A DNA stretch of 40,629 bases from Oscillospiraceae bacterium (GCA_022794215.1 JAAWEH010000011.1:1-40629), one strand, 5' to 3'; counted from the first letter of the stretch, positions 23,809 through 31,693 are shown. Translations and numbers: made by a program. The notes: a model not told the origin generated them from the sequence alone.

Positions 23809-24408
23809 ATGAGTGAAACTCCCTGCCGCGTAGGGTTTGCCTTCTGCGGCTCCTTTTGTACATTCGCCTCCGCCATGACCACGCTGGAGGCTGTCAAGGC
23901 ACGCTTTGGGACTGTTACCCCCATCGTCTCGGAAAACTCCGCCGCCCTGGATACCCGCTTCGGCGACGCCCACAACTGGCTGCGGGAAATGGAGCGCATC
24001 TGCGACCAGCGGGTCATCGACACCCTTCCCAAAGCCGAGCCCATTGGCCCCAAAAAGCTCTTAGACGCTCTGGTGATCTGCCCCTGCACGGGCAACACCC
24101 TGGGCAAACTGGCAAACGGCATCACCGATACTACCGTGACCCTGGCGGCCAAGGCCCACCTGCGAAACGGCCGGCCCCTGATCCTGGCGGTCTCCACCAA
24201 CGACGCTTTGGCGGGGGCGGCCCGGAACATTGGAACCTTGCTGGATAAAAAGCATGTCTACTTTGTCCCCTTCCGCCAGGACGATCCCCAGGGAAAACCC
24301 ACCTCCCTGGTGGCCGACTTCTCTCTGGTTCCCGACACCATTGCCGCCGCCTTGAACGGACAGCAGCTCCAGCCCCTGGTGCTGGGGCCCAAAATGGAAA
24401 AGGCATAA
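23809..24408 (+). CDS. dpaB: Dipicolinate synthase subunit B
   Basis: 199 residues. It is the flavoprotein-like partner of DpaA. FAFCGSFCTFASAM at the N-terminus and CPCTGNTLGKLANG in the middle are flavoprotein-fold marks shared with SpoVFB, and DALAGAARNIGTLL follows. The start is placed at 23809 because AGGAG (23797-23801) is seven bases from it; the overlapping ATG at 23803 is only one base from the site, although its ATGA overlap with dpaA would also be classic coupling. A terminator follows directly, closing a two-gene operon. Confidence 0.95.
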   Translation: MSETPCRVGFAFCGSFCTFASAMTTLEAVKARFGTVTPIVSENSAALDTRFGDAHNWLREMERICDQRVIDTLPKAEPIGPKKLLDALVICPCTGNTLGKLANGITDTTVTLAAKAHLRNGRPLILAVSTNDALAGAARNIGTLLDKKHVYFVPFRQDDPQGKPTSLVADFSLVPDTIAAALNGQQLQPLVLGPKMEKA

Positions 24409-24412
24409 AAAG

Positions 24413-24446
24413 ACCGGCACAGGCTTCCGCCTGTGCCGGTTCTTTT
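24413..24446. terminator. Terminator of dpaAB, also facing the FNT gene
   Basis: ACCGGCACAGGC and its complement GCCTGTGCCGGT surround TTCC, followed by TCTTTTCT. It sits between convergent genes. Confidence 0.85.
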
Positions 24447-24449
24447 CTC

Positions 24450-25247
24450 TCAGCCTTTTTCCGGCTCCCGCAGCCAGCAGAACCAAAAGGCCACTCCCAC
24501 CAACATGCCGCCAGCCATATTGCCCAGCGTCACCGGCAGAAGGTTCCCCAACAGGAAGCCCCCAACCGTCAGCCCCGCCGCCGGAGCCGCGTAAGCCGGA
24601 ACCGTTTGGGCAAAAAGGCCCGCGCCGATATAATACATATTGGCGATGCTGTGCTCAAACCCGCACAGAACGAAGAACAGCACGGGAAAATAGAGGGCTG
24701 CCAGCTTGCCTCCCGCACTCTTGGCGCCCATAGCCAGCCACACGGCCATACACACCAGGAAGTTACAGGCCACCCCCCGGAAAAAGGCGTCCCCAAAGGA
24801 GAGGGTGCACTTGGCCGCCGCAGTGGAGATGGTGGCCGCCGCCAGCTTCCCCGAAAACAGATCCAGCTGGTGCCCCCACACGCACACCGCCGCCACCAGC
24901 AGGGCCCCCGCGAAGTTTCCCAGGTAGACCGTCACCCAGCTGCGCAGCACCTCCCTCAGCCGAAGCTCCCCCCGAAGCAGGGGAACCACCAGCAGGCAGT
25001 TGCCCGTGAACAGCTCCGTCCCCGCCAAAATCACCAGGGCAAGTCCTCCGGGGAAAAGGCAGGCCGAGACCACCTTGGCCAGCGAGGAATTTTCCACCGT
25101 GCAGGACGCCGTGGTGGAGACCGCCCCCGCCAGAGCGATAAAGGCCCCCGCCAGCATGGACAGCACCAGCAGCCGGCCCAGCGGTGCCTGAGCCTTTTTT
25201 CGGCCCAGCACCAGATAGTTTTCCGCAATCTCTTTGGATGTGAGCAT
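24450..25247 (-). CDS. Formate/nitrite transporter (FNT) family channel
   Basis: 265 residues from the ATG at 25247, chosen because AGGAGG lies seven bases upstream; the open frame extends to 25319 but would pass through the promoter. Six hydrophobic segments are arranged as in FocA/NirC. FNT signatures are GTELFTGNCLL, ACNFLVCMAVWLA and CGFEHSIANMYYI, the last with the channel His. The family moves formate, nitrite or hydrosulfide as pentamers. No pflB, nitrite reductase or asr gene is adjacent, so the substrate is open. It is transcribed alone. Confidence 0.9.
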   Translation of the reverse strand: MLTSKEIAENYLVLGRKKAQAPLGRLLVLSMLAGAFIALAGAVSTTASCTVENSSLAKVVSACLFPGGLALVILAGTELFTGNCLLVVPLLRGELRLREVLRSWVTVYLGNFAGALLVAAVCVWGHQLDLFSGKLAAATISTAAAKCTLSFGDAFFRGVACNFLVCMAVWLAMGAKSAGGKLAALYFPVLFFVLCGFEHSIANMYYIGAGLFAQTVPAYAAPAAGLTVGGFLLGNLLPVTLGNMAGGMLVGVAFWFCWLREPEKG

Positions 25248-25285
25248 GGTTTTTCCTCCTTCATCTTTCGTATTTGGATTGGTAA

Positions 25286-25315
25286 AGTATAGCATACCCA
25301 CCTTTCCCTTTTCAA
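25286..25315 (-). promoter_or_regulatory. Promoter of the FNT channel gene
   Basis: Minus-strand TTGAAA and TATACT are 18 bases apart, with an extended -10 TGC before TATACT. Confidence 0.6.
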
Positions 25316-25359
25316 CCAAATAAAATTTTCCTTCCCCACTCCCAGATCCCCATATTGTG

Positions 25360-25368
25360 TGCTATACT
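25360..25368 (+). promoter_or_regulatory. Extended -10 promoter of the MBL hydrolase
   Basis: TGCTATACT is an extended -10 element; the -35 region (TCCCAG) is poor. The start codon is 34 bases downstream. Confidence 0.45.
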
Positions 25369-25401
25369 GTTTCCCATAACACCTTCAGAGGAGGGCTCCC
25401 C

Positions 25402-26283
25402 ATGTATGAACTGATCCAAGCCGGCCCCCGATCCTGGTATATCGAGTGTCCCGCCAAGATTGGCCTTATCACCGCCGGGGACAACGGCGTTTACCTCATC
25501 GACGCCGGCGGCGACAAGGACGCCGGCCGCCGGATACGCAAGCTACTGGACGAAAAGGGCTGGATCTGCAGGGGAATTTTGACCACCCACTCCAACGCCG
25601 ACCACATCGGCGGCTGTAAATACCTCCAGCAGCAGTATTCCTGCCCCGTCTTTGCCCCCGGCATAGAGTCCGCTTTTACCAAATGGCCCGTGCTGGAGCC
25701 CTCCTTCCTCTACGGCGGCTATCCCTTTGCCGAGCTGCGCCACAAGTTCCTCATGGCCCAGCCCAGCGACGCATCAGAGCTCACCGACCCCCACTTTCCC
25801 CGGGAAGTGGAGCCCATCCCCCTCCCGGGCCACTTTCTGGATATGGTGGGCTACCGCGCCCCCGACGGGGTTGTGTTTTTGGCCGACTGCCTGTCCAGCG
25901 AGGCCACCCTGGACAAATACCAAGTCTCCTTTATATATGATGTGGCCGCCTATCTGGAAACACTATATATGGTGTCCCGGCTGGAGGCTCCCCTCTTTGT
26001 CCCCGCCCACGCCGCCGCCACAGCGGACATCACTCCCCTGGCGGAGGTCAACCGCCAAAAAGTCCTAGAGATCGCGGCCCTGGTGGAGGAGCTCTGCCGG
26101 AAAGCCCTTTCCTTCGAGCATATCCTGCAAAAGCTCTTCACCCGCCTGGAGCTCACCATGGACTTTCAGCAGTATGTTTTGGTGGGCAGCACCTTGCGCT
26201 CCTATCTGTCCTGGCTGAAGGATTCGGGCCGTCTTTCCGCCCGGTTTGAGGACGGTTTGCTTCTTTGGCAAAGCCTCGGCTAA
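25402..26283 (+). CDS. MBL-fold metallohydrolase
   Basis: 293 residues. The start at 25402 follows AGAGGAGGG at a good distance. The metallo-beta-lactamase core is in the first 210 residues: GVYLIDAGGDKDAG, then THSNADHIGG, then LPGHFLDMVG, and the metal-bridging Asp in VFLADCLSS. The usual HxHxDH is HSNADH here, with Asn in place of the second His. The C-terminal 80 residues (ITPLAEVNRQKVLEIAAL onward) look helical and may be an added regulatory or DNA-binding-like part. The reaction is not predictable from the fold. It is transcribed alone, divergent from the FNT gene. Confidence 0.85.
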   Translation: MYELIQAGPRSWYIECPAKIGLITAGDNGVYLIDAGGDKDAGRRIRKLLDEKGWICRGILTTHSNADHIGGCKYLQQQYSCPVFAPGIESAFTKWPVLEPSFLYGGYPFAELRHKFLMAQPSDASELTDPHFPREVEPIPLPGHFLDMVGYRAPDGVVFLADCLSSEATLDKYQVSFIYDVAAYLETLYMVSRLEAPLFVPAHAAATADITPLAEVNRQKVLEIAALVEELCRKALSFEHILQKLFTRLELTMDFQQYVLVGSTLRSYLSWLKDSGRLSARFEDGLLLWQSLG

Positions 26284-26348
26284 CCGGCTCTTTCAGTTGC
26301 GTAAACCCCTTCTGCCATGCGGTTTTCCAAATTCCGGTTACAGTTTTA

Positions 26349-26396
26349 ACACAATATTTAGGACTAATTCAAAAAATTTCACACAATATCTTGTGA
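26349..26396 (+). promoter_or_regulatory. Pair of NrdR boxes upstream of nrdD
   Basis: Two 16-base boxes, ACACAATATTTAGGAC (26349-26364) and ACACAATATCTTGTGA (26381-26396), begin exactly 32 bases apart, about three helical turns, just upstream of the -35 box. The known NrdR consensus is acaCwAtATaTwGtgt and functional sites come in such pairs. This implies repression of nrdD by NrdR when dATP is high. nrdR itself is not in the window. Confidence 0.8.
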
Positions 26397-26403
26397 AAAA
26401 CCC

Positions 26404-26432
26404 TTGCATTCTCCCAACAGATATTATATACT
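26404..26432 (+). promoter_or_regulatory. Promoter of nrdD
   Basis: TTGCAT and TATACT are separated by 17 bases. The second NrdR box ends eight bases before the -35 element. Confidence 0.7.
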
Positions 26433-26507
26433 AAGTGTGCTCGCAAAAAATGGTATTATGTAAATTATACCTGTTGCAGATATATTTAGAGAGGGGACGC
26501 CGTACCA

Positions 26508-28709
26508 ATGAAGATCATTAAGCGCAGCGGTCAGGAAGTGACCTTTGATTCCCAAAAAATCTATGCCGCTGTGGACAAGGCCAACGCCGCCACCAACGGC
26601 GCCCGGGAGCTGATCCCCGGCCAGATCCGCAGCATTGCTGACCGCATCGAAACTGTGGCCGCCCAGATGGGCCGCACCCTGTCGGTGGAAGAGATCCAGG
26701 AGCTGGTGGAGACCGAGATCATGAAGGAGGGGGCCTACGAGACCGCCAAGCGGTACATCCGTTACCGCTATACCCGCTCCCTGGCCCGGGCCGCCAACAC
26801 CACCGACGAGCAGATCCTCACCCTCATCGAGTCCAACAACGAGGAGGTCATGCAGGAGAACTCCAACAAGGATCCCAAGGTCAACGCCGTCCAGCGGGAC
26901 TACATGGCCGGTGAGGTCTCCAAGGATCTGACCCGGCGGGTACTGCTGCCGCCCGATATCGTAGAGGCCCACGAGCAGGGCATCATCCACTTTCACGACA
27001 TGGATTACTTTGCCCAGCACATGCACAACTGCGACCTGGTGAACCTGGAGGACATGCTGCAAAACGGCACCGTCATCTCGGGCACCATGATCGAGAAGCC
27101 CCACAGCTTCTCCACCGCCTGCAACATCGCCACCCAGATCATCGCCCAGGTGGCCTCCAACCAGTACGGCGGCCAGTCCATTTCCCTGACCCACCTGGCT
27201 CCCTTCGTGGACATCTCCCGGCAGAAGATTCGCCGGGACGTGATCGACGAGTGCCGCATCCTGGGCCACAACGTGGACGACGAGGCCATCTCCCAGGTGG
27301 TGGAAAGCCGTCTGCGGGAGGAAATCTGCCGGGGCGTTCAGACCATCCAATACCAGGTGGTCACCCTGATGACCACCAATGGCCAGGCCCCCTTCATCAC
27401 GGTTTTCATGTATTTGAACGAGGCCAAGAACGAGCAGGAGAAAAAGGACCTGGCCATGATCATCGAGGAGACCCTGCTCCAGCGCTACAAGGGCGTGAAG
27501 AACGAAGTGGGCGTGTGGATCACCCCCGCCTTCCCCAAGCTCATCTACGTGCTGGAGGAGGACAACGTGAAGGAGGGCACCCCCTACTGGTACCTGACCC
27601 AGCTGGCCGCCAAGTGCACCGCCCGCCGGCTGGTGCCCGACTATATCTCCGAGAAGATTATGCTCCGGGACAAGGGCGATACCTATGTGTGCATGGGCTG
27701 CCGCTCCTTCCTGACCCCTGACCGGTTCACCGACGCCGGGGTGGGCAACGTTGCAAACGCCAAGAATTACGAGCCGGGCAAGCACAAGTATTACGGCCGC
27801 TTCAACCAGGGCGTGTGTACCATCAACCTGGTGGATGTGGCCCTCTCCTCCCAAAAGGATATGGATCAGTTCTGGAAAATCTTTGATGAGCGACTGGAAC
27901 TGTGCCACCGGGCTCTGCTCTGCCGCCATAACCGGCTGAAAGGCACCCTGTCCGACGCCGCTCCCATCCTCTGGCAGGACGGGGCTCTGGCCCGGCTGGA
28001 GAAGGGCGAGCCCATCGACAAGCTGCTCTTCAACGGCTACTCCACCATCTCCCTGGGCTACGCCGGACTTTATGAGTGCGTTAAGTACATGACCGGCGTT
28101 TCCCACACTGAGCCCGAGGCAGGCACCCCCTTCGCCCTGAAGGTCATGCAGCACATGAACGACGCCTGCAAGGGCTGGAAGGCGGAGAGCAACATTGACT
28201 TCTCCCTCTACGGCACCCCCCTGGAGTCCACCACCTACCGCTTCGCCAAGTGCCTGCAAAAACGCTTCGGCATCGTGGAGGGAGTCACCGACAAGAGCTA
28301 TATCACCAACTCCTACCACATCCACGTCACCGAGGATATCGACGCTTTCTCCAAGCTGGCCTTCGAGTCTAAGTTCCAGACCCTCTCCCCCGGCGGCGCC
28401 ATCAGCTACGTGGAAGTTCCCAACATGCAGAACAACCTGCCGGCGGTTCTCAGCCTGATGCAGTTCATCTACGACAACATTATGTACGCCGAGCTGAACA
28501 CCAAGTCCGACTTCTGCCAGGTCTGCGGCTTCGACGGCGAGATCCAGATCGTGGAGGAGGACGGCAAGCTCATCTGGGAGTGCCCCCACTGCAAGAACCG
28601 GGATCAGAACAAGATGAATGTGGCCCGCCGCACCTGCGGCTACATCGGCACCCAGTTCTGGAACCAGGGAAGAACGCAGGAAATCAAGGAGAGAGTGCTC
28701 CACCTGTAA
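26508..28709 (+). CDS. nrdD: Anaerobic ribonucleoside-triphosphate reductase
   Basis: 733 residues, class III enzyme, which reduces ribonucleotides with a glycyl radical under anaerobic conditions. An ATP-cone allosteric domain begins at residue 1 (IIKRSGQEVTFDSQKIYAAV). The catalytic barrel includes DMDYFAQHMHNCDLVNLEDM and MGCRSFLTPDRF. The C-terminal zinc site has CQVCGF and CPHC, and the radical Gly is Gly711 in RRTCGYIG, 23 residues from the end. It needs NrdG for radical formation, which here is 1.3 kb downstream beyond an inverted gene and a pseudogene, and not in the same operon. GAGAGGGG lies upstream of the ATG. Regulation by NrdR is inferred from the boxes upstream. Confidence 0.97.
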   Translation: MKIIKRSGQEVTFDSQKIYAAVDKANAATNGARELIPGQIRSIADRIETVAAQMGRTLSVEEIQELVETEIMKEGAYETAKRYIRYRYTRSLARAANTTDEQILTLIESNNEEVMQENSNKDPKVNAVQRDYMAGEVSKDLTRRVLLPPDIVEAHEQGIIHFHDMDYFAQHMHNCDLVNLEDMLQNGTVISGTMIEKPHSFSTACNIATQIIAQVASNQYGGQSISLTHLAPFVDISRQKIRRDVIDECRILGHNVDDEAISQVVESRLREEICRGVQTIQYQVVTLMTTNGQAPFITVFMYLNEAKNEQEKKDLAMIIEETLLQRYKGVKNEVGVWITPAFPKLIYVLEEDNVKEGTPYWYLTQLAAKCTARRLVPDYISEKIMLRDKGDTYVCMGCRSFLTPDRFTDAGVGNVANAKNYEPGKHKYYGRFNQGVCTINLVDVALSSQKDMDQFWKIFDERLELCHRALLCRHNRLKGTLSDAAPILWQDGALARLEKGEPIDKLLFNGYSTISLGYAGLYECVKYMTGVSHTEPEAGTPFALKVMQHMNDACKGWKAESNIDFSLYGTPLESTTYRFAKCLQKRFGIVEGVTDKSYITNSYHIHVTEDIDAFSKLAFESKFQTLSPGGAISYVEVPNMQNNLPAVLSLMQFIYDNIMYAELNTKSDFCQVCGFDGEIQIVEEDGKLIWECPHCKNRDQNKMNVARRTCGYIGTQFWNQGRTQEIKERVLHL

Positions 28710-28719
28710 GAAAAAACCA

Positions 28720-28752
28720 AAAGGGACGGGCCCCCGGCCCGTCCCTTTCTCT
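28720..28752. terminator. Terminator of nrdD
   Basis: AAAGGGACGGGCC (28720-28732) and GGCCCGTCCCTTT (28736-28748) form a 13-base stem with a three-base loop, followed by TCTCTTT. Confidence 0.85.
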
Positions 28753-28759
28753 TTCCCCT

Positions 28760-28788
28760 CGTCATTGCGAGGACCCGACGGCAATCCG
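28760..28788. repeat. Fragment of a dispersed CGTCATTGCGAGG-type repeat
   Basis: CGTCATTGCGAGGACC, followed by CGACGGCAATCCG, resembles the short palindromic repeats reading CGTCATTGCGAGG...GGCAATCC that occur in many bacterial genomes. Only one copy is seen here. It borders, and may have shaped, the 3' end of the XRE membrane regulator, whose stop codon is at its edge. Confidence 0.5.
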
Positions 28789-29619
28789 TCATCCCTCCGG
28801 GGTCAACTCCAATATTCCACTGACCTGCCCGGTTTCACAGTTGTACCAGAAATACCCCTCCTGATCCTCCGTGGAGTAATAAAACAGCATGGAATCCCCG
28901 TCCTTCCCCCATTGGGGGAACTGGTACTGTGCCCCCTCTCCCCCCATGTTCAAAATGGGGTTCAGGTTCCATTCGTTGTGGGTATCCAGCCAGTTGAGCA
29001 CCACCCGGTTCTCCCCGTTCTGCCGGAAGCTCATCACATACTTCCGCCCGTCGGGAGCCCACCACAGCCCCTCATATTCACTGTTTCCGTAGGAGATGTA
29101 GGTCTTCTGATCCCCGTCCTCCCGAATGATCTGAACCGCATCCTCCAAGGTGAATCGGAGGGGCCAGAAATCCCAGTTTTTGCTGTAGACCCGAACCACG
29201 CTCCGGCCGTCCGGCGACGACTTCTGATCCAGCAGAAACAATAGCCCGCTGCGCCAGAGAAGGACTCCGCCCACCAGCAATACCAGGGCCAGACAGCCTG
29301 CCAGCAGGCCAAGGTACTTTTTCCGGATCCCTCCCACCTTGCGCCTGACCTCCTCCTTAGAGTAATCCAGCAGGGTTTTGGTCTCCTCCACCTCAGGCTC
29401 CTCCTCCCGGGCCCGCTCCCCCCGGATCAGCTCGCCCACCGATACCGCCAGCAGCTCCGACAGAGGCTCCAGCAAAGCGATGTCCGGGGCGCTGAGCCCC
29501 CGCTCCCATTTGGAGACGGCCCGGTCGGTGATATGAAGGGCTTCGGCCACCTCCTTCTGGGTCAGTCCCTTTTCTTTGCGCAGCTCCCGGATAAAGTCTC
29601 CGATCCTCTGATTGTCCAC
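28789..29619 (-). CDS. Membrane-anchored XRE regulator with extracytoplasmic domain
   Basis: 276 residues, GTG start at 29619 with AAAGGA nine bases ahead. An XRE helix-turn-helix (about 5-62, TQKEVAEALHITDRAVSKWE) is followed by an acidic linker, one membrane segment (about 102-122) and an external domain of about 140 residues. The external part has PD40-like turns, WWAPDGRKYVMSF and FPQWGKDGDSMLFYYS, as in beta-propeller or DUF5050-type sensor tails. It could sense an external signal and move it to DNA through one chain (inference). It lies on the opposite strand between nrdD and nrdG, so it interrupts that pair. Its C-terminus runs into the dispersed repeat. Confidence 0.8.
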   Translation of the reverse strand: MDNQRIGDFIRELRKEKGLTQKEVAEALHITDRAVSKWERGLSAPDIALLEPLSELLAVSVGELIRGERAREEEPEVEETKTLLDYSKEEVRRKVGGIRKKYLGLLAGCLALVLLVGGVLLWRSGLLFLLDQKSSPDGRSVVRVYSKNWDFWPLRFTLEDAVQIIREDGDQKTYISYGNSEYEGLWWAPDGRKYVMSFRQNGENRVVLNWLDTHNEWNLNPILNMGGEGAQYQFPQWGKDGDSMLFYYSTEDQEGYFWYNCETGQVSGILELTPEG

Positions 29620-29743
29620 ACCTTCACGTCCTTTCCGCCCCATCTTACCATTTCCCGCCGGGAAAGTCACCCAACCAGTGGTTGATTTTCCCCCTTTCCG
29701 CCTATTTTACCCCTTAAGAAGCCTGATAGCCGTGCCCGTCTCC

Positions 29744-30020
29744 ATGATCCCCGCCTTTCTGGTCTACGGTTACGTAGAGCCCTTTACCCCCGGCCCGGCC
29801 AACCTGTTCACCCAGGCCGCCGCCCTGCGCCACGGAAAAAGCCGCCCGCCGGCAGCGCCTATGAGCCCTGCTTTCGCCGGGGCGTCCTTCATCCAGCTGG
29901 CCAACGTGAAAGGTCATGGTCTTTTGCCTTACCGCCCTGGCCTCCTATGTGCTGCCCTACAGCCAGGGCTTCCGGGATCTGCTGGCCTTGTCTGCCCTCA
30001 GCCTGATCCGCCCCTACTGA
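29744..30020 (+). pseudogene. Decayed LysE-family exporter
   Basis: MIPAFLVYGYVEPFTPGPAN at the start is the LysE/RhtB-family N-terminus, and a later stretch reading VMVFCLTALASYVLPY to a stop at 30018-30020 is the family's end. The two are in different frames: around 29907-29914 one extra base (AACGTGAAAGGTC for AACGTGAAAGTC) breaks the reading frame inside the NVKVM-type motif. The middle, which should be about 100 residues longer, is reduced to about 20 codons. The gene is therefore a remnant with an internal deletion and a frameshift. It had encoded an amino-acid or related exporter. Confidence 0.75.
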
Positions 30021-30056
30021 GCCGCCCCCACTTCAACACTGACAGGAGTTGTTTTT

Positions 30057-30581
30057 ATGAACTACGGCAACATCAAACCCCGGGACATCGCCGACGGCAT
30101 CGGGGTTCGGGTGACCCTCTTCGTCTCGGGCTGCACCCACCACTGTAAAGGCTGCTTCCAGCCCGAGACCTGGGCCTTTGACTACGGTGAGCCTTTCACC
30201 CGCGAGGTGGAGGATCAGCTTTTGGAGCTGCTCTCCCCCGCCTTCATTGACGGTCTCACCCTTCTGGGGGGCGAGCCCATGGAGCCGGACAACCAGCGCG
30301 CCCTGCTCCCCTTCCTCCACCGGGTGCGGCAGGAGCAGCCCGGCAAGACCATCTGGTGCTACTCCGGCTTTACCTGGGAGCAGCTCACCGGAAACCAGCC
30401 CTCCCACTGCCGGTGCGAGGTCACCGACGAGCTGCTTTCCCTTTTGGATGTCCTTGTGGACGGAGAGTTCGTGGAAGCGCAAAAGGACATTACCCTCCTC
30501 TTTCGGGGCTCCCGCAACCAGCGGCTCATTGACGTGCCCAAGACCCGAAAGAGCGGAAATATGACCCTTTGGAGCAATTAA
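30057..30581 (+). CDS. nrdG: Anaerobic ribonucleotide reductase activase
   Basis: 174 residues, radical SAM enzyme that makes the glycyl radical on NrdD. The iron-sulfur cysteines are Cys26, Cys30 and Cys33 in CTHHCKGC. LLGGEPM follows, the SAM-binding GGE motif, and IWCYSGFTWEQL is typical of the family. AGGAG precedes the ATG by nine bases. It is separated from nrdD by a minus-strand XRE gene and the LysE remnant, so it cannot share nrdD's transcript as usual; no own NrdR box was found in the short DNA before it. A terminator follows. Confidence 0.95.
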   Translation: MNYGNIKPRDIADGIGVRVTLFVSGCTHHCKGCFQPETWAFDYGEPFTREVEDQLLELLSPAFIDGLTLLGGEPMEPDNQRALLPFLHRVRQEQPGKTIWCYSGFTWEQLTGNQPSHCRCEVTDELLSLLDVLVDGEFVEAQKDITLLFRGSRNQRLIDVPKTRKSGNMTLWSN

Positions 30582-30599
30582 CCCTCCCTGAGGCACAAA

Positions 30600-30630
30600 A
30601 AAGGCCCCTCTCCCAATGAGAGGGGCCTTT
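30600..30630. terminator. Bidirectional terminator between nrdG and nucleoside hydrolase
   Basis: AAAGGCCCCTCTC and GAGAGGGGCCTTT form a 13-base stem around CCAAT, preceded by A and followed by T, so it serves both convergent genes. Confidence 0.85.
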
Positions 30631-30642
30631 CTGCTTCCTCTT

Positions 30643-31575
30643 TTATGCCAGCCGGCGGATGTTCTCCTCCACCAGATCCCAAAAGCCTTCCAGATCCAGC
30701 CCCGTTCCCACCAGGGCATTTTGAGGCTTTCCGGTTCTTCCGGTCATATCGCAGACCGTCCGGCCATAGCACAGTCCCTTGTCCAGACACACCTCCACGT
30801 TGGCCGGCCGGGTCTGGAACAGGTCGGGCCGAACCAGGTAGGCCACGGCGGTCACATCGTGAACCGGGCCGGCGGACAGCCCGTTGCGCTTCTGAGACTC
30901 GAAGGTAAAGCGCATCATGTCCCCAAACAGCTTTCCCGCCTTGTTTCCAATGGCCTCCATCCGCTCAATAACGGACATATCCGCCAGAGCCTGGTTGGTC
31001 AGATCCAGGCCCATCATCACAATGGGCGCCCCCGAGGAAAACACCACGTGGGCCGACTCCGGATCCGCCAGAATATTGAACTCCGCCGCCGGACTCCGGT
31101 TCCCCAGGCCGAAGGCTCCGCCCATCAGGACGATCCGCTGGATCTTGTCCACGATCCTGGGCTCCAGGCGCAGGGCCATGCCGATGTTAGTCAAGGGGCC
31201 CACCGGCACCAGAGTGATCTTCTCCTCCGCCTCCATCAGAGCCCGGATGATGTAGTTCACCCCGTGCTCTTTCTGGGCCTCAGTGTGCAGGGGGCCAAAG
31301 ACCGGGCCATCCAAGCCGGACTCGCCATGGATATCGGGCGCCAGGATCTGATCCCGCACCATGGGCCGATCCATTCCCCCGTATACAGGGATGTCCAATC
31401 CCAGGTGCTGCACCACGTTCAGCGTGTTGCGCAGGGTCTTTTCCACCACCTGGTTCCCTGCCACGGCGCAGATGCCCAGCAGGTCGATCTGAGGGTGGGC
31501 TGCGGCCAGCATCAGGGCGATGGCGTCATCGTGGCCCACATCGCAGTCCAAAATCATCTTGATCTTTTCGCTCAT
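30643..31575 (-). CDS. Ribonucleoside hydrolase, third copy
   Basis: 310 residues, inosine/uridine-preferring family. DCDVGHDDA is at the N-terminus, IHGESGLDGP in the middle, AAEFNILADPESA and the C-terminal VHDVTAVAYLV complete the metal and substrate sites. Val replaces Pro in the DCDxG motif, as in RihA/RihB-type enzymes (from memory). GGGAGG lies nine bases before the ATG. It is divergent from a YeiL-like Crp regulator, as rihB is next to yeiL in E. coli, so it is probably the target of that regulator. It belongs to a different lineage from the tandem pair at 6.8-8.7 kb, judging by motif differences. Confidence 0.92.
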   Translation of the reverse strand: MSEKIKMILDCDVGHDDAIALMLAAAHPQIDLLGICAVAGNQVVEKTLRNTLNVVQHLGLDIPVYGGMDRPMVRDQILAPDIHGESGLDGPVFGPLHTEAQKEHGVNYIIRALMEAEEKITLVPVGPLTNIGMALRLEPRIVDKIQRIVLMGGAFGLGNRSPAAEFNILADPESAHVVFSSGAPIVMMGLDLTNQALADMSVIERMEAIGNKAGKLFGDMMRFTFESQKRNGLSAGPVHDVTAVAYLVRPDLFQTRPANVEVCLDKGLCYGRTVCDMTGRTGKPQNALVGTGLDLEGFWDLVEENIRRLA

Positions 31576-31627
31576 CGTATTGAACCTCCCTTATTTATGC
31601 AGTATAATATGTATGTTCAGTCCTATT

Positions 31628-31656
31628 TTGCGGTGTTTCGGCAGAAATAGTATACT
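31628..31656 (+). promoter_or_regulatory. Promoter of the YeiL-like regulator
   Basis: TTGCGG and TATACT are separated by 17 bases. The leader of about 40 bases contains the palindrome at 31676. Confidence 0.65.
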
Positions 31657-31675
31657 CTATAAAGGGAGGAGGAAG

Positions 31676-31693
31676 ATAGGAGAAATCTCCTAT
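31676..31693 (+). promoter_or_regulatory. Palindrome in the leader of the YeiL-like gene
   Basis: ATAGGAGA and TCTCCTAT, eight-base perfect arms separated by AA, lie between GGGAGGAGG and the start codon. It may be an autoregulatory operator, about 20 bases after the -10 box, or an RNA stem that moves the upstream ribosome site closer to the ATG. Confidence 0.55.

Noticed and set aside
24450-25319. Longer FNT protein starting at 25319
   Set aside because: The extra residues would be encoded by the promoter, and the ATG at 25247 has AGGAGG at seven bases.
26424-28784. Long open frame on the minus strand opposite nrdD (about 786 codons)
   Set aside because: It is an antisense shadow of high-GC codon bias. 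Its product is Gly/Val/His/Leu-rich without domains, it has no ribosome site, and nrdD is certain.
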